In this document: positions 1 through 9,578 of the stretch, one piece after another
Layout: every line of letters starts with the position of its first letter
Numbering within the stretch: position 1 is the stretch's first letter
Source: Caldilineaceae bacterium
GTDB lineage: Bacteria > Chloroflexota > Anaerolineae > Caldilineales > Caldilineaceae
Reading direction: 5' to 3'
Assembly: GCA_022824685.1 (NCBI GenBank)
Contig: JAJDZJ010000088.1
Location: forward strand, 1 to 56,170
DNA length: 56,170 nucleotides
Made by a program: the position numbers and the translations under genes
Notes under the pieces: generated by a model
Databases searched by the model: none
Seen by the model: only the letters and a program-made list of their open reading frames with translations
What the model was told of the DNA's origin: nothing

Positions 1-176
1 TCTCGCCGACTGAGGGCCTGATCCGCGGCGTCTTCCCGTCGATATTCAGTAAGCGCAGGGTGATTTCCACTTATTCTCGCTTTCTTCTGGCCACAATTTC
101 AACTGAATCGGCCTACAGATTTAGATGCGATTGCCCTGACCTTGACCTGACTCGCTCCACCACTAGGAACACTTCC

Positions 177-2030
177 ATGGAATCCTCTCTTGCCGTCTTC
201 GCCGACCCGCCGACTGAGTTTTCGGTGCTGCCGTTCTGGTTTTGGAACGATGATCTGAATGCTGATGAGATCCGGCGGCAGATCGGGGATTTTGAGGCGC
301 ATGGGGTACACGGGTTCCTGATTCACCCGCGTGTGGGGCTGCCGCGCTCGTTGGGATGGATGTCGGAGGCGCTGCTGGGGTTTTACGATGCGGCGATCGA
401 GGAGGCGGCGCGGCGGGGGATGCAGGTGCTGCTATACGATGAGGGGATGTACCCTTCGGGCTCTTCGGCGGGGCAGGTGGTTGAGGAGAATCCGGCCTAC
501 CAGGCGCGCTGCCTGGCGGCGCGTGCGCTGGCCGAGGGGGAGGAGCCGACGCTGCAGGCGGATGAGACGCTGGCGGCGGTGGTGAGGAGGCGCGGCGGCG
601 AACGGCTGGCGGTGGTTGACCGGAAGATGGACGCGTATATTCGGGGGCTGCACTATATTGACGGCGGGCCGGAAGAGGATGAGCCGCCGGCGGGCGATCT
701 GCTCAACCCGGAGGCGGTGGACTGCTTTATCCGGCTCGTGTACGACCGATTCTACGAGCGGTACGGAGAGCATTTCGGGGGCACAGTGCCGGCGATCTTC
801 ACGGATGAGCCGAGCCCGGTGGGCAAGCCGCGCGAGCGCGGGGTGTGGCCGGGCACGACGGGGATCCTGGCGCATGTGAACCGGCTGCTGGGGTACGACT
901 TTACGCCGCACTTGGCGGCGCTCTGGTTCGATGACGAGCCGGATGCGGAGCGGTACCGGGCGGATTACGAGCGGGCCATCGCGCTGCGGATGGAGGAGAC
1001 GTGGTACAGCGCGCTCTACGAATGGTGCACGGAGCATGGCATCGCGCTGACCGGACATCCGGCCAAGGCGGACGACCTGGGCGCGGAGCGCTACTTCCAC
1101 ATTCCCGGCCAGGATCTTGTGTGGCGCTGGGTGCTGCCGGACGATCCGACGGCGCTGGAGGGGGCGCAGTCGACGCAGGGCAAGTGCGGGAGCTCGGCGA
1201 TGATTCACACGGGGCGGCGGCGCAATGCGAACGAGCTGTGCGGGGCGTATGGGCACGAGTTGACGTGGGAGGAGATGAACTGGCTGGCGGACTGGTGTTT
1301 CGTGCGCGGCACGAACATGCTCATTCCGCACGCGTTCTATTACAGTGTGCGGGGCATTCGGCGGGATGAAAGGCCGCCGGACGTGGGGCCGAACAGCGCG
1401 TGGTGGGGGCGGTACAAGCGCTACGCGGACCGCTGCCGGCGTCTGTGCTGGCTGAATACGGACAGCCGGCATGTGTGCGGGGCGGCCATCCTGGGCAGGG
1501 TGGACTGGCTGCCGTGGGAACCGGCGAAGGCGCTGTTTCAGGGCCAGCGCGACTTCAACTACCTGGAGGAGCGCCATCTGTGGGAGGACGCGGTGGTGGA
1601 CGAGCGCGGGGTGCATCTGGCGGGTATGCGGTACGAGGCGGTGGTGGCGGCGCATGAGCCGGACGCGCGTGCGGCGCAGGCGCTGGAGAGGCTGGAGAGG
1701 GCAGGCCGTCTGCTGCGCTACGGTCCGGAAACGGCGGCGTCAGATCTTTTGGCTTTTGTCGACGGGTTGGTGGCGGTGGATGTACGCGTCGAACCGGAGA
1801 CGAAGGCGCTGCGCGCCCGGCGTGTGCAGAAGGGCGGGCGGAACTGGTGGATGTTGTTCAACGAGGAGGGTGAATCGCTGACGGGAAGGATTCAGCTGCG
1901 GACTGAAGAGCCGCTGTTGCTGGTGGATCCGTGGACAGGGCAGAGCGAGCCCTGGGAAAACGGCGGCAGGGTTCACCTCGACGGATATCAACTGGCCGTC
2001 GTATGCACGGGCCGGGCTGACGCCGCTTAA
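177..2030 (+). CDS. Glycoside-hydrolase-like protein (TIM-barrel, GH106-like)
   Basis: Predicted 617-residue protein without a signal peptide, probably cytoplasmic. The N-terminal part has the look of a GH106/rhamnosidase-like TIM barrel: a PFWFWND stretch near residue 19, GFLIHPRVGLP near residue 47, LLYDEGMYPSG at 85-95 and FTDEP at 208-212. The acidic residues D88/E89 and D210/E211 are candidate catalytic or sugar-binding residues (inference). The ATG at 177 is chosen because AGGAA lies about 8 bases upstream; the frame is open back to 60, but that extension shows no homology-like pattern. The C-terminal ~60 residues look like a small beta domain. It stands alone before a convergent cold-shock gene. 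Substrate is unknown; a polysaccharide or glycoside role is only a family-level guess. Confidence 0.6.
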   Translation: MESSLAVFADPPTEFSVLPFWFWNDDLNADEIRRQIGDFEAHGVHGFLIHPRVGLPRSLGWMSEALLGFYDAAIEEAARRGMQVLLYDEGMYPSGSSAGQVVEENPAYQARCLAARALAEGEEPTLQADETLAAVVRRRGGERLAVVDRKMDAYIRGLHYIDGGPEEDEPPAGDLLNPEAVDCFIRLVYDRFYERYGEHFGGTVPAIFTDEPSPVGKPRERGVWPGTTGILAHVNRLLGYDFTPHLAALWFDDEPDAERYRADYERAIALRMEETWYSALYEWCTEHGIALTGHPAKADDLGAERYFHIPGQDLVWRWVLPDDPTALEGAQSTQGKCGSSAMIHTGRRRNANELCGAYGHELTWEEMNWLADWCFVRGTNMLIPHAFYYSVRGIRRDERPPDVGPNSAWWGRYKRYADRCRRLCWLNTDSRHVCGAAILGRVDWLPWEPAKALFQGQRDFNYLEERHLWEDAVVDERGVHLAGMRYEAVVAAHEPDARAAQALERLERAGRLLRYGPETAASDLLAFVDGLVAVDVRVEPETKALRARRVQKGGRNWWMLFNEEGESLTGRIQLRTEEPLLLVDPWTGQSEPWENGGRVHLDGYQLAVVCTGRADAA

Positions 2031-2047
2031 CTGCTGTTTTAGGAAAC

Positions 2048-2121
2048 AAAAAAAGGGAGCGACCTCTAATCTTGCCGCCCGCCCCAAATTGAGGGGCTTG
2101 GCGACAATCGAGTCACTCCCT
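2048..2121 (-). terminator. Rho-independent terminator of the cold-shock gene
   Basis: Read on the minus strand, AGGGAGTGAC (2112-2121) pairs with the segment at 2054-2063 (one G-U pair) and is followed by a run of seven T. A second short hairpin (GCCCC/GGGGC, about 2081-2098) sits inside the loop. It lies just past the stop of the cold-shock gene. The plus strand has no T-run, so it should not stop the upstream glycoside-hydrolase transcript. Confidence 0.75.
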
Positions 2122-2144
2122 GCTATGACAAACGGACCCGGTGC

Positions 2145-2366
2145 TTAGGCCACGCTCTGACGCCTGACAACGTTGCTGGCGGCAGGGCCCTTGGGGCCGT
2201 CTTCAATCACGAACTCGACCTGATCTCCCTCAGCAAGGCTGCGGAAGCCCTCCGACTGAATGGCGGAGAAATGCACAAAAACGTCTGGTCCATCTTCCCG
2301 GGCAATGAAGCCATAGCCCTTCTGATCGCTGAACCACTTCACTGTGCCGACTACTGTTTCACTCAT
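2145..2366 (-). CDS. Cold-shock protein, CspA family
   Basis: Single-domain 73-residue cold-shock protein, a five-stranded OB-fold that binds single-stranded RNA/DNA and melts mRNA secondary structure in the cytoplasm. Both RNA-binding motifs are visible: GTVKWF at 7-12 with KGYGFI (RNP1) at 16-21, and VFVHFSAI (RNP2) at about 29-36. The length is typical of the family. The start is supported by CAGGAG about 10 bases upstream. It is monocistronic: its own promoter lies about 160 bp upstream and a hairpin-plus-T-run terminator lies just downstream. The resulting leader of about 150 nt is like that of cold-inducible csp mRNAs. Confidence 0.95.
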   Translation of the reverse strand: MSETVVGTVKWFSDQKGYGFIAREDGPDVFVHFSAIQSEGFRSLAEGDQVEFVIEDGPKGPAASNVVRRQSVA

Positions 2367-2525
2367 GGTGAGAAAACTCCTGTGCTAACTTCGACTACCA
2401 GATAAGGCGCAAAACAACCCGCGCACTGACTGGCGATACTACATGAAAAATGCCCCATGCTCCATTGCGTCCGGGGAACGTCCCAACGTAAAGCTGTCAG
2501 AACACAAACTGCTTTTGCTCGTATA

Positions 2526-2554
2526 AGAATAGGGTAGGCTACCCTAATTGTCAA
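2526..2554 (-). promoter_or_regulatory. Promoter of cold-shock gene with palindrome in the spacer
   Basis: On the minus strand TTGACA (2549-2554) is separated by 17 bp from TATTCT (2526-2531). The spacer is largely a perfect 15-bp palindrome, AGGGTAG-G-CTACCCT on the plus strand (2531-2545), a plausible operator. Transcription would start near 2519, giving a 5' leader of about 150 nt before the ATG at 2366. Confidence 0.7.
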
Positions 2555-2744
2555 ATCCGGAAAACCCTCGGTTGTTTGCGGCCGAATCGGACGCGATTTC
2601 GGCTTTGCTCAATGGGTCTGAAGATGGACGGCATGCGCCTTGTAGGGTAGACTTGCTGCCTGAGCGCAGTGACCATGCAGTGGGGGGCTGCGCACGTCTA
2701 TGGCCGCCGACTTCCCGCCGCTGGTGATCAGGAGCCCCGCTAAA

Positions 2745-3545
2745 ATGTACTCAATACTGGCTGTCGATCTGGACGAGACGCTACTGGCAGAAGACAATAC
2801 CGTTACGCCGCGTACGGCGGCGGCGCTGGACGCGTGGCAGGCGAGCGGCCGGCGGATCGTGATCGCGACGGGACGCCCGCCGCGTTCAACCCGGAGCATT
2901 CCCCCATTCCTGCACGACTATCCGTGGATCTGCTACAACGGGGCGTGGATCGAAGAGCAGAGAGAGGTCCTGTACCGGTCGGTGATTCCGTTGGAGGATG
3001 CGAGGGCGATTGTGGGGGCGATCCAGAGGGGGGCGCCGGCGTGCCGGTTGGGGGTCGAGATCTGCGATCAGTTGTACATCAACCGGGAGGTGGCGTGGCC
3101 GGGCGCGCATTTGGTGAGCGACGTGCTGGCGCATACCGACCGTCCCGCGGCCAAGATTCTGACTTCGCTGGAGGAGCTGGACGCGGCGCAGTCGTTCTCG
3201 GTCAACGGCCAGGAGACGGACGTCAAGCCGTCTGAGGCACTGTTGCGCGGATTGCCGAAGAGCGCCCGCGCCTTGATATCGCCCAAGTATGATCTGATCC
3301 AGGTGATTCCGCGCGGCGCGTCGAAGGCGGCGGCGCTGCGCTGGCTGCTGAAGCGCTGGGGCGTTGGCATGGACGAGGTGATTTCGTTCGGCGATGACGT
3401 CAACGACGTGGAGATGGTCGCGGAGGCGGGGTTGGGGGTGGCGATGGCGAACGCGGTGCCGGAGGTGAGGGCGGCGGCGGACCGGGTGACGGTGAGCAAT
3501 GTGGAGGACGGCGTGGCGGTTGTGCTGGAGGAGTTTGTAGGTTGA
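2745..3545 (+). CDS. HAD-superfamily phosphatase, Cof-type
   Basis: 266-residue haloacid-dehalogenase-like hydrolase of the Cof/type IIB class, which dephosphorylates small phosphorylated metabolites with Mg2+. Motif I is VDLDETLL (nucleophile D8, acid/base D10), motif II is ATGRP, the motif III lysine is in the SKAAALRWL segment, and motif IV is FGDDVNDVEM, with GLGVAMANA following as in Cof proteins. A C2-type cap lies between motifs II and III. The ATG at 2745 is preferred over the upstream in-frame ATG at 2700 because CAGGAG lies about 10 bases before it and the catalytic motif then starts at residue 6. Substrate cannot be told from sequence. Confidence 0.88.
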   Translation: MYSILAVDLDETLLAEDNTVTPRTAAALDAWQASGRRIVIATGRPPRSTRSIPPFLHDYPWICYNGAWIEEQREVLYRSVIPLEDARAIVGAIQRGAPACRLGVEICDQLYINREVAWPGAHLVSDVLAHTDRPAAKILTSLEELDAAQSFSVNGQETDVKPSEALLRGLPKSARALISPKYDLIQVIPRGASKAAALRWLLKRWGVGMDEVISFGDDVNDVEMVAEAGLGVAMANAVPEVRAAADRVTVSNVEDGVAVVLEEFVG

Positions 3546-3824
3546 GTGTGTGGACTCAGGGTGTCACTATTGCGGGTAAGGCCTTCCTTACATCTAGATG
3601 TCTGATACATATATCAATTCATGTCTCCCACCAGAGTTGCTTGAGAGACTTCAACCCACTTGCAAAGAGTGGGCTGGGCAGCAAGAACTGAAGCCAAGTT
3701 TTGTCCGGCAGATGCGCGCGAGATTTTGGCGCTTTCGGGGTGACCAGACCCTCAAATCGGTGCGGTTGCCCAAAGGTCAACAAAAATTGTCCCCTCTTTT
3801 GAGTACAAGCCACACCTAATTTGG

Positions 3825-3855
3825 ATTGACCGTCAATTGCCTTTCAGGTTATGAT
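3825..3855 (+). promoter_or_regulatory. vapBC promoter with palindromic operator
   Basis: TTGACC (3826-3831), an 18-bp spacer and TATGAT (3850-3855) form a good sigma-70-like promoter in front of the antitoxin gene. The -35 box is inside a perfect 13-bp palindrome, ATTGAC-C-GTCAAT (3825-3837), a likely binding site for the AbrB-fold antitoxin in autoregulation (inference from how such loci work). Confidence 0.7.
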
Positions 3856-3889
3856 TTGGAGGAATTCGTAGATTCATACCGAGGGAAAA

Positions 3890-4105
3890 ATGCGAGTATC
3901 CAAACGAGGGCGAATTACAATCCCTAAGCGCCTGAGAGACCAGTTCGGTCTCAACCAGGATGCGGAGATTGAGATCACACCGACCGCCCAGGGACTGCTC
4001 ATCCAAAAACAGGCCCAGGCGCAGCACCCTGTCGACCGTGTCTGCGGGATACTTGATGGCATCTGCGACGTAGACAAATACCTGGAGGAGATCAGAGGAA
4101 GGTGA
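3890..4105 (+). CDS. AbrB/MazE-fold antitoxin (VapB-like)
   Basis: 71-residue swapped-hairpin DNA-binding antitoxin. The first half carries the AbrB/SpoVT signature, VSKRGRITIPKRLRDQFGL at 3-21, followed by EIEITPTAQGLLI. The C-terminal part (DVDKYLEEIRG) would bind and neutralise the PIN toxin. GAGGG lies 6-10 bases before the ATG. Its TGA stop overlaps a GTG that looks like the toxin start, the usual translational coupling of vapBC loci. A promoter with a palindrome lies directly upstream. Confidence 0.85.
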   Translation: MRVSKRGRITIPKRLRDQFGLNQDAEIEITPTAQGLLIQKQAQAQHPVDRVCGILDGICDVDKYLEEIRGR

Positions 4106-4498
4106 TCACCTCCTGTAGATACCAATGTCCTCTTAGACGTTTTTCTATCTCAAGCTCCGCACCACACGCAGTCAACTGAATGGTTACGCGCTGCGTACGA
4201 CAGAGGGGAACTGCTCGTTTGCGACATCGTCTATGCGGAGTTGGTTCCGGCATTCGGCGAGCGGGCCGCCCTAGACAGAGCTTTGCAGGAGATTGGCATT
4301 ACACTCTCCCCCATAAATGGCGACATCGCCTGGGAAGCCGGAACACGCTGGATGCGGTATCGCCGCGCAGGCGGTCCTCGCAAGCGCATCATCACCGACT
4401 TTCTTATCGGGGCACACGCCATTGCCTCGGCTGACGCCTTCCTCACTCGAGACCGCGGCTTCTACACCTCCTACTTTCCGGAACTGAGGAGTCTCTAG
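4102..4498 (+). pseudogene. PIN-domain toxin (VapC-like), frameshifted at the start
   Basis: A complete PIN ribonuclease domain is encoded from about 4115: VDTNVLLDVFL with the first catalytic Asp, AELVPAF with the Glu, DFLIGAHAIA and TRDRGFY with the later Asp residues. All four acidic positions of a VapC active site are present. However, the expected start, a GTG at 4102 overlapping the antitoxin TGA, is in another frame: GTG-ATC-ACC-TCC reads one base out of register with the PIN frame, and removing one T near 4112-4114 would join them. Without a shift the first in-frame start is TTG 4241, which drops the first catalytic Asp. It is therefore broken, recoded, or affected by a sequencing error. 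Confidence 0.7.
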
Positions 4499-4746
4499 CT
4501 GGCAGCAGGCAGTGTTCCGATGATTGCTGGACCTAAGAGGCTGCCATCTATGGCCGGAAATCTCCGTCGAAACAGATTCCAGACCTGCACGGGGCATTGT
4601 TGACAGAATACAGATCCTTCAATTTGCGGTTTCCCACGCAGTATCCCGCATGCTAGACTTTAATTCCCCGATTTCCAGTCAAATGCATCTCTTTCGACAA
4701 TATCATCTGTAGCGGAGCATGCTGTCAGAATGCCGATACACTCTCC
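4499..4746. other. Intergenic region before the Liv operon
   Basis: No gene is seen. A TTGACA occurs at 4600-4605, but no acceptable -10 hexamer stands 16-18 bp downstream, so the operon promoter is not assigned. Confidence 0.4.
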
Positions 4747-5517
<771 letters not shown>

Positions 5518-7476
5518 ATGAGTGAGATGAACGGGCCGGAGACGGTTCCCCATCACTTTTTGCGGCAGGTCAGGTCCCGCGGCGCGGGGGATGTCGCGCT
5601 GCGGCAGAAGGAGTACGGAATCTGGCGGGAGTTCAGCTGGCAGGCGTCCTGGGAGCAGGCGCGTAGTTTCGGTCTGGGTCTGCGGGCGCTGGGCCTGGCG
5701 CGCGGTGATCATGTCGCGACGATTGGCGACAATGACCGGCAGTATCTGTGGGCTTATCTGGGGCTGCAGGCGGTGGGGGGCGTGCAGGTGGGGCTGTTCA
5801 CCGACGCAACCGCGGAGGAGGCCGCCTACATCGTCGACCACAGCGACGCCCGCTTCGTGCTGGCGCAGGACCAGGAGCAGGTGGACAAGATGCTGGCGGT
5901 TCGGGAGCGCATTCCCAAGGTCGAGCGGGTGGTTTACTGGGATGAACGGGGGCTGTGGGAGTACGACGAGCCCTGGCTCACCAGCTACGCCGAGGTGTGC
6001 CGGCTGGGCGAGGCCCTGGCGGCCCGGGAGCCGTCCCGCTTCGAGGAGGAGATCGGACTCGGGCGCGGGAAGGACCTGGCGATTCTCTGTTACACGTCGG
6101 GGACAACGGGCCGGCCCAAGGGGGCGATGCTCAGCCACGAGAACCTTCTGTGCGCGACGGCGGCCTTTACCGAGGTGGACCCGCTCTTGGAGGGCGACAA
6201 CCATATCAGCCTGCTGCCCCTGGGCTGGATCGCTGAGCACGCGTGGGGGGTTGCCCCGCATTGTGTGCATGGCATGGTCATAAACTTTCCCGAGAGCCCG
6301 GAAACGGTGCGCGAAAATGTACGTGAGATCGCGCCGCAGAGGGTGCTCTACAACTCGCGCCTGTGGGACGGGCTGCTGGGGACGGTGCAGGCGCGGATGG
6401 CGGAATCGTCCTGGCTCAACCGCAAGATGTACGAGATCTTTCTGCCTGTGGGCCGACGTCTGGCGGACAGGAAGCTGGCGGGCGAGGCGGTCTCGCCGGG
6501 GTTGCGGCTGGCCTACGCCATTGGCGACTGGTGCCTGTTTCAACCGCTGCGCGACAAGCTGGGTTTCACCAAGCTGCGGGCCGCGTATACGGCCGGCGGC
6601 GCGCTGAGCCCGGATGCGATGCGCTTTTTTCACGCGCTGGGCATCAACCTGAAACAGATATATGGATTAACTGAAGTGACCGGAAGTGGTACAATTCATT
6701 GGGATGGAGACATCAAGTTTGCAAGCGTGGGGCGGCCGGGGGGCGGGGTCTCCGTGCGTACGGACGAGGACGGCGAGATTCAAATTGGCGGCCCAACCGT
6801 GTTTCGGGGCTACTACAACAACCCGGACGCGACGGCTGAAGCCATCGTAGAAGAGAACGGAGAGCGCTGGTTCCGCACGGGGGACGCGGGCCACATTGAC
6901 GAGGACGGCCACCTGATCTATCTGGACCGGATGAAGGATATGATCACGCTGGCCAATGGCGAACGCTATGCGCCCCAGTTCATTGAAGGACGGCTGAAGT
7001 TCAGCCCGCACGTTCTGGATGTGATGGCAGTGGGCGGGCCGGCGCAGGCGTACGTTACCGCCTTGATCATTATCAACTTTGACAATGTGAGCAGCTGGGC
7101 GGAAAGGCAGGGCATCGCATTCACCACGTTCGCCGACCTTGCCCAGAAGACTGAAGTTTGCGAGTTGATCCGGCAGGCGGTGGACGAGGTGAATGCAGAT
7201 CTGCCGCCGACGAGCAGGGTGCGGCGATTTGTGCTGCTGCCCAAGGAGTTTGACGCGGACGAGTCGGAGATGACGCGCTCGCGCAAGTTGCGCCGCGATG
7301 TGCTTTACCGGCGCTATGCCGAGATGATCGAGATGATGTATGCGGGGCAGGCGTGGATTCAGGTGCAGACGCCGGTGCGCTATCAGGATGGGAGCGAGGC
7401 CGTGATTGAAACGGATTTGAGAATAGTGGACAGTAGCGCCCAGGGTAGACAGCAGGCGCCTGCCGCCCATCAGTAG
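5518..7476 (+). CDS. AMP-forming long-chain acyl-CoA synthetase-like enzyme
   Basis: 652-residue ANL-superfamily adenylate-forming ligase, which would convert a carboxylic acid, ATP and CoA into an acyl-CoA. The phosphate-binding loop is YTSGTTGRPKGAMLSH near residue 195, the A5 motif is YGLTEVTGSG, the A7 motif is FRTGDAGHIDEDGHL, and the hinge LDRMKDM is followed by ANGERYAPQFIE. Length and motif spacing fit FadD15/long-chain types rather than acetyl-CoA synthetase. The start ATG directly follows the livG stop, and livH begins 8 bases after its end. Its place inside a transporter operon suggests that the imported substrate is an organic, aromatic or fatty acid that is trapped as a CoA ester (inference). 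Confidence 0.88.
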   Translation: MSEMNGPETVPHHFLRQVRSRGAGDVALRQKEYGIWREFSWQASWEQARSFGLGLRALGLARGDHVATIGDNDRQYLWAYLGLQAVGGVQVGLFTDATAEEAAYIVDHSDARFVLAQDQEQVDKMLAVRERIPKVERVVYWDERGLWEYDEPWLTSYAEVCRLGEALAAREPSRFEEEIGLGRGKDLAILCYTSGTTGRPKGAMLSHENLLCATAAFTEVDPLLEGDNHISLLPLGWIAEHAWGVAPHCVHGMVINFPESPETVRENVREIAPQRVLYNSRLWDGLLGTVQARMAESSWLNRKMYEIFLPVGRRLADRKLAGEAVSPGLRLAYAIGDWCLFQPLRDKLGFTKLRAAYTAGGALSPDAMRFFHALGINLKQIYGLTEVTGSGTIHWDGDIKFASVGRPGGGVSVRTDEDGEIQIGGPTVFRGYYNNPDATAEAIVEENGERWFRTGDAGHIDEDGHLIYLDRMKDMITLANGERYAPQFIEGRLKFSPHVLDVMAVGGPAQAYVTALIIINFDNVSSWAERQGIAFTTFADLAQKTEVCELIRQAVDEVNADLPPTSRVRRFVLLPKEFDADESEMTRSRKLRRDVLYRRYAEMIEMMYAGQAWIQVQTPVRYQDGSEAVIETDLRIVDSSAQGRQQAPAAHQ

Positions 7477-7484
7477 CTGCGACG

Positions 7485-8423
7485 ATGAATTGGTCACTGG
7501 TTCCGCAACAGTTTGTAACGGGGCTTCTCAACGGCGGGACGATCGGGCTGATCGCCTTGGGAATCGTTTTGATCTACAAGTCGTCGGAGGTGTTCAACTT
7601 TGCGCACGGCCATCTGGTGATGTTTGGGGCATTTCTGACCTGGTGGTTTACGGGCGGCGGCGCGGAGCCGGGCGCGGCGCTGATCGATCTGCCGTTGTGG
7701 GCGGCGTTGATTGCGGCGTTGATCGCGTCGATGGGGATCGGGCTACTGATCGAGCGATTTGCGCTGCGGCCGATGACGGGGCAGCCGCTGCTGGCGATCA
7801 TGCTGATGACGCTGGGGCTGGCGCAGTTGTTCGAGGGTACGACGGCAGTTCTGTTCGGCGTGGAGCTAAAGAGCAACTTTCCGGCGCCGTTTTCGCCCAG
7901 CGACGTGTTGGTCATCCCCTTTCCCGGCGCGTTCGGCGATGCCATTCGGCTGAAATATACGCTGGTCGCCACATTTGTGGTGGCGACCGTGGCCGCGTCG
8001 CTGTTCATCTGGTTTTTCAACAGCACGAAGACGGGGCTGGCGATGCGTGCGACTGCGGAAGACCACGAGGTGGCCCGTTCGGTGGGTATCAAGGTCAGCC
8101 GGGTATTCGGTCTTTCGTGGGGCATTGCAGGGGTGATCGCCACACTCGGCGGGGTTTTGCTGGCAACCGTGAGCGGTGTGAGCCTGAATCTGTCGACTGT
8201 CGCCCTGATTGCGTTTCCGGCGATTCTGTTGGGCGGGCTGGAGTCGCTGGGGGGCGCGCTGTTGGGGGGATTCGCGATTGGGCTGGTGCAGGCCCTGGTG
8301 CAGGCTTCGCGGCTGATCGAAGTGCGGAACTCTTCTGAAATCGCGCCTTACCTTCTGTTGCTGGTGGTGCTGCTGATTCGCCCGGAAGGGTTGTTCGGGC
8401 AGAAGAGAATCGAGAGGATTTAG
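7485..8423 (+). CDS. livH: ABC transporter permease LivH
   Basis: 312-residue inner-membrane permease of the HAAT family with about eight hydrophobic segments. Family features are GLLNGGTIGLIALGIVLIY near the N-terminus, SEVFNFAHG with the Asn-Phe-Ala-His of LivH proteins, the MRATAEDHEVARSVGI cytoplasmic loop that contacts the ATPase, and GGLESLGGALLGG near the C-terminus. It pairs with LivM three bases downstream. Confidence 0.92.
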   Translation: MNWSLVPQQFVTGLLNGGTIGLIALGIVLIYKSSEVFNFAHGHLVMFGAFLTWWFTGGGAEPGAALIDLPLWAALIAALIASMGIGLLIERFALRPMTGQPLLAIMLMTLGLAQLFEGTTAVLFGVELKSNFPAPFSPSDVLVIPFPGAFGDAIRLKYTLVATFVVATVAASLFIWFFNSTKTGLAMRATAEDHEVARSVGIKVSRVFGLSWGIAGVIATLGGVLLATVSGVSLNLSTVALIAFPAILLGGLESLGGALLGGFAIGLVQALVQASRLIEVRNSSEIAPYLLLLVVLLIRPEGLFGQKRIERI

Positions 8424-8426
8424 CCG

Positions 8427-9494
8427 GTGGCGATGCTGCGCCCCGCGGGGGACTTTGACCGCTCCTATGAGCAGGATATGGCGCTGTTGCGCCAGCCCTG
8501 GCACTACTGGCTGCTCGGTTTCAGCCTGCTGGCCGCATTCACTTTGCCGCTGTGGGGCGACGCATATCTGGTGGCCACTGCCAATCAGATCGCGTATACG
8601 ATCATCGCGGTGCAGGGGTTGAACATTCTGACCGGCTATACGGGGCAAATTTCCTTGAGCCAGGCTGCTTTTATGTTGGTGGGCGGTTATGCGTCGGCGC
8701 TGCTGGTCATTCACGCGGGCTTGTCCTTTTTTGTTGCGTTGCCGCTGGCCGCCCTGGCTGCGGGCGCGATCGGGCTGATCTTCGGGCTGACGAGTTTGCG
8801 GGTCAAGGGCTTCTACCTTGCGTTCGCGACACTGGCCGCCCAGTTCATCATCCCATGGCTGAGCCGGCACACGTTCAAGGAGTATCTGGGCGGCGCGAAT
8901 GGCGCGATCGAAGTGCCGCTCCCGCAGTTGGGCACGGTGAACTTCGGCGAAGTCAGCAGCTACTTCTACATTTCACTGGTCGTTCTGCTGATAACGACTG
9001 CGCTGTTGTTCAATATCTCGCGCACGCGGCTGGGGCGGGCATTCGTCAGCATTCGGGACAACGACCTGGCGGCGGAGCTTCTGGGCGTCAATCTCTTCAC
9101 GTACAAGCTGCGGGCATTTTTCATCGCGGCGATGCTGGCTGGGCTGGCCGGCGCAATCAAGGCGCACAGCCAGCGGGGAGTGGGCACCGAATTCGGATAC
9201 AGTCTGAACGAATCGATACTCTACCTGGGCATGCTGGTGATTGGCGGCTTGGGCACGAATCTGGGCCCGTTCCTGGGTGTCGCGTTCATTGTGCTGCTGG
9301 AGGACCTTTCTGATCTGTTGGGAGGGGTGCTGGCCGCGGCCTTCCCGGAGCTTTCCGGCCAGCTGTTGACGTCGTTCCGCCCGATCTTTTTTGGCTTGGC
9401 GCTGATGCTCTTCCTGATCTATGAGCCGCGCGGTTTGGCGCACCGCTGGCAGTTGCTGCGAGCGGGATGGCGGCTGAGGCCGTTTGCGCGGTGA
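8427..9494 (+). CDS. livM: ABC transporter permease LivM
   Basis: 355-residue second permease of the HAAT importer. It has the LivM features LNILTGYTGQISLSQAAF and FVSIRDNDLAAELLGVN (the EAA-like coupling loop), and GGLGTNLGPFLG near the end. The start may be GTG 8427 or ATG 8433; GAGAGG at 8411-8416 is better spaced for the GTG. The N-terminal ~35 residues are soluble, followed by 8-10 membrane spans. It forms the heterodimeric channel with LivH. Confidence 0.92.
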   Translation: MAMLRPAGDFDRSYEQDMALLRQPWHYWLLGFSLLAAFTLPLWGDAYLVATANQIAYTIIAVQGLNILTGYTGQISLSQAAFMLVGGYASALLVIHAGLSFFVALPLAALAAGAIGLIFGLTSLRVKGFYLAFATLAAQFIIPWLSRHTFKEYLGGANGAIEVPLPQLGTVNFGEVSSYFYISLVVLLITTALLFNISRTRLGRAFVSIRDNDLAAELLGVNLFTYKLRAFFIAAMLAGLAGAIKAHSQRGVGTEFGYSLNESILYLGMLVIGGLGTNLGPFLGVAFIVLLEDLSDLLGGVLAAAFPELSGQLLTSFRPIFFGLALMLFLIYEPRGLAHRWQLLRAGWRLRPFAR

Positions 9495-9531
9495 GGAGGA
9501 TCAGCAGGGAGTCGGGACGCTCGGCGGCGCA

Positions 9532-9578
9532 GGCGTAGGCGCTGTTGGTTGGCTTCAGCCTTGCCAACAGGCTACGCC
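9532..9578 (+). promoter_or_regulatory. Large stem-loop between livM and livJ
   Basis: GGCGTAG (9532-9538) pairs with CTACGCC (9572-9578), and CTGTTGG (9542-9548) pairs with CCAACAG (9564-9570), with an inner GGC/GCC stem. No T-run follows. Further short GC palindromes, G6-AAT-C6 at 9605-9619 and CAGGC/GCCTG at 9622-9637, fill the 259-bp gap. Such structures often stabilise or process mRNA so that the binding protein is made in excess (inference). Confidence 0.55.

Noticed and set aside
432..1655. 407-codon open frame antisense to the glycoside-hydrolase-like gene
   Set aside because: Arg/Pro/His-rich translation with no motif, fully inside a better gene; an effect of high GC content.
3598..3819. 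73-codon open frame before the vapBC promoter
   Set aside because: No ribosome-binding site, no recognisable motif, and unusual composition; it could be a remnant but cannot be supported.
4600..4605. TTGACA before the Liv operon
   Set aside because: No -10 hexamer at 16-18 bp spacing, so not called a promoter.
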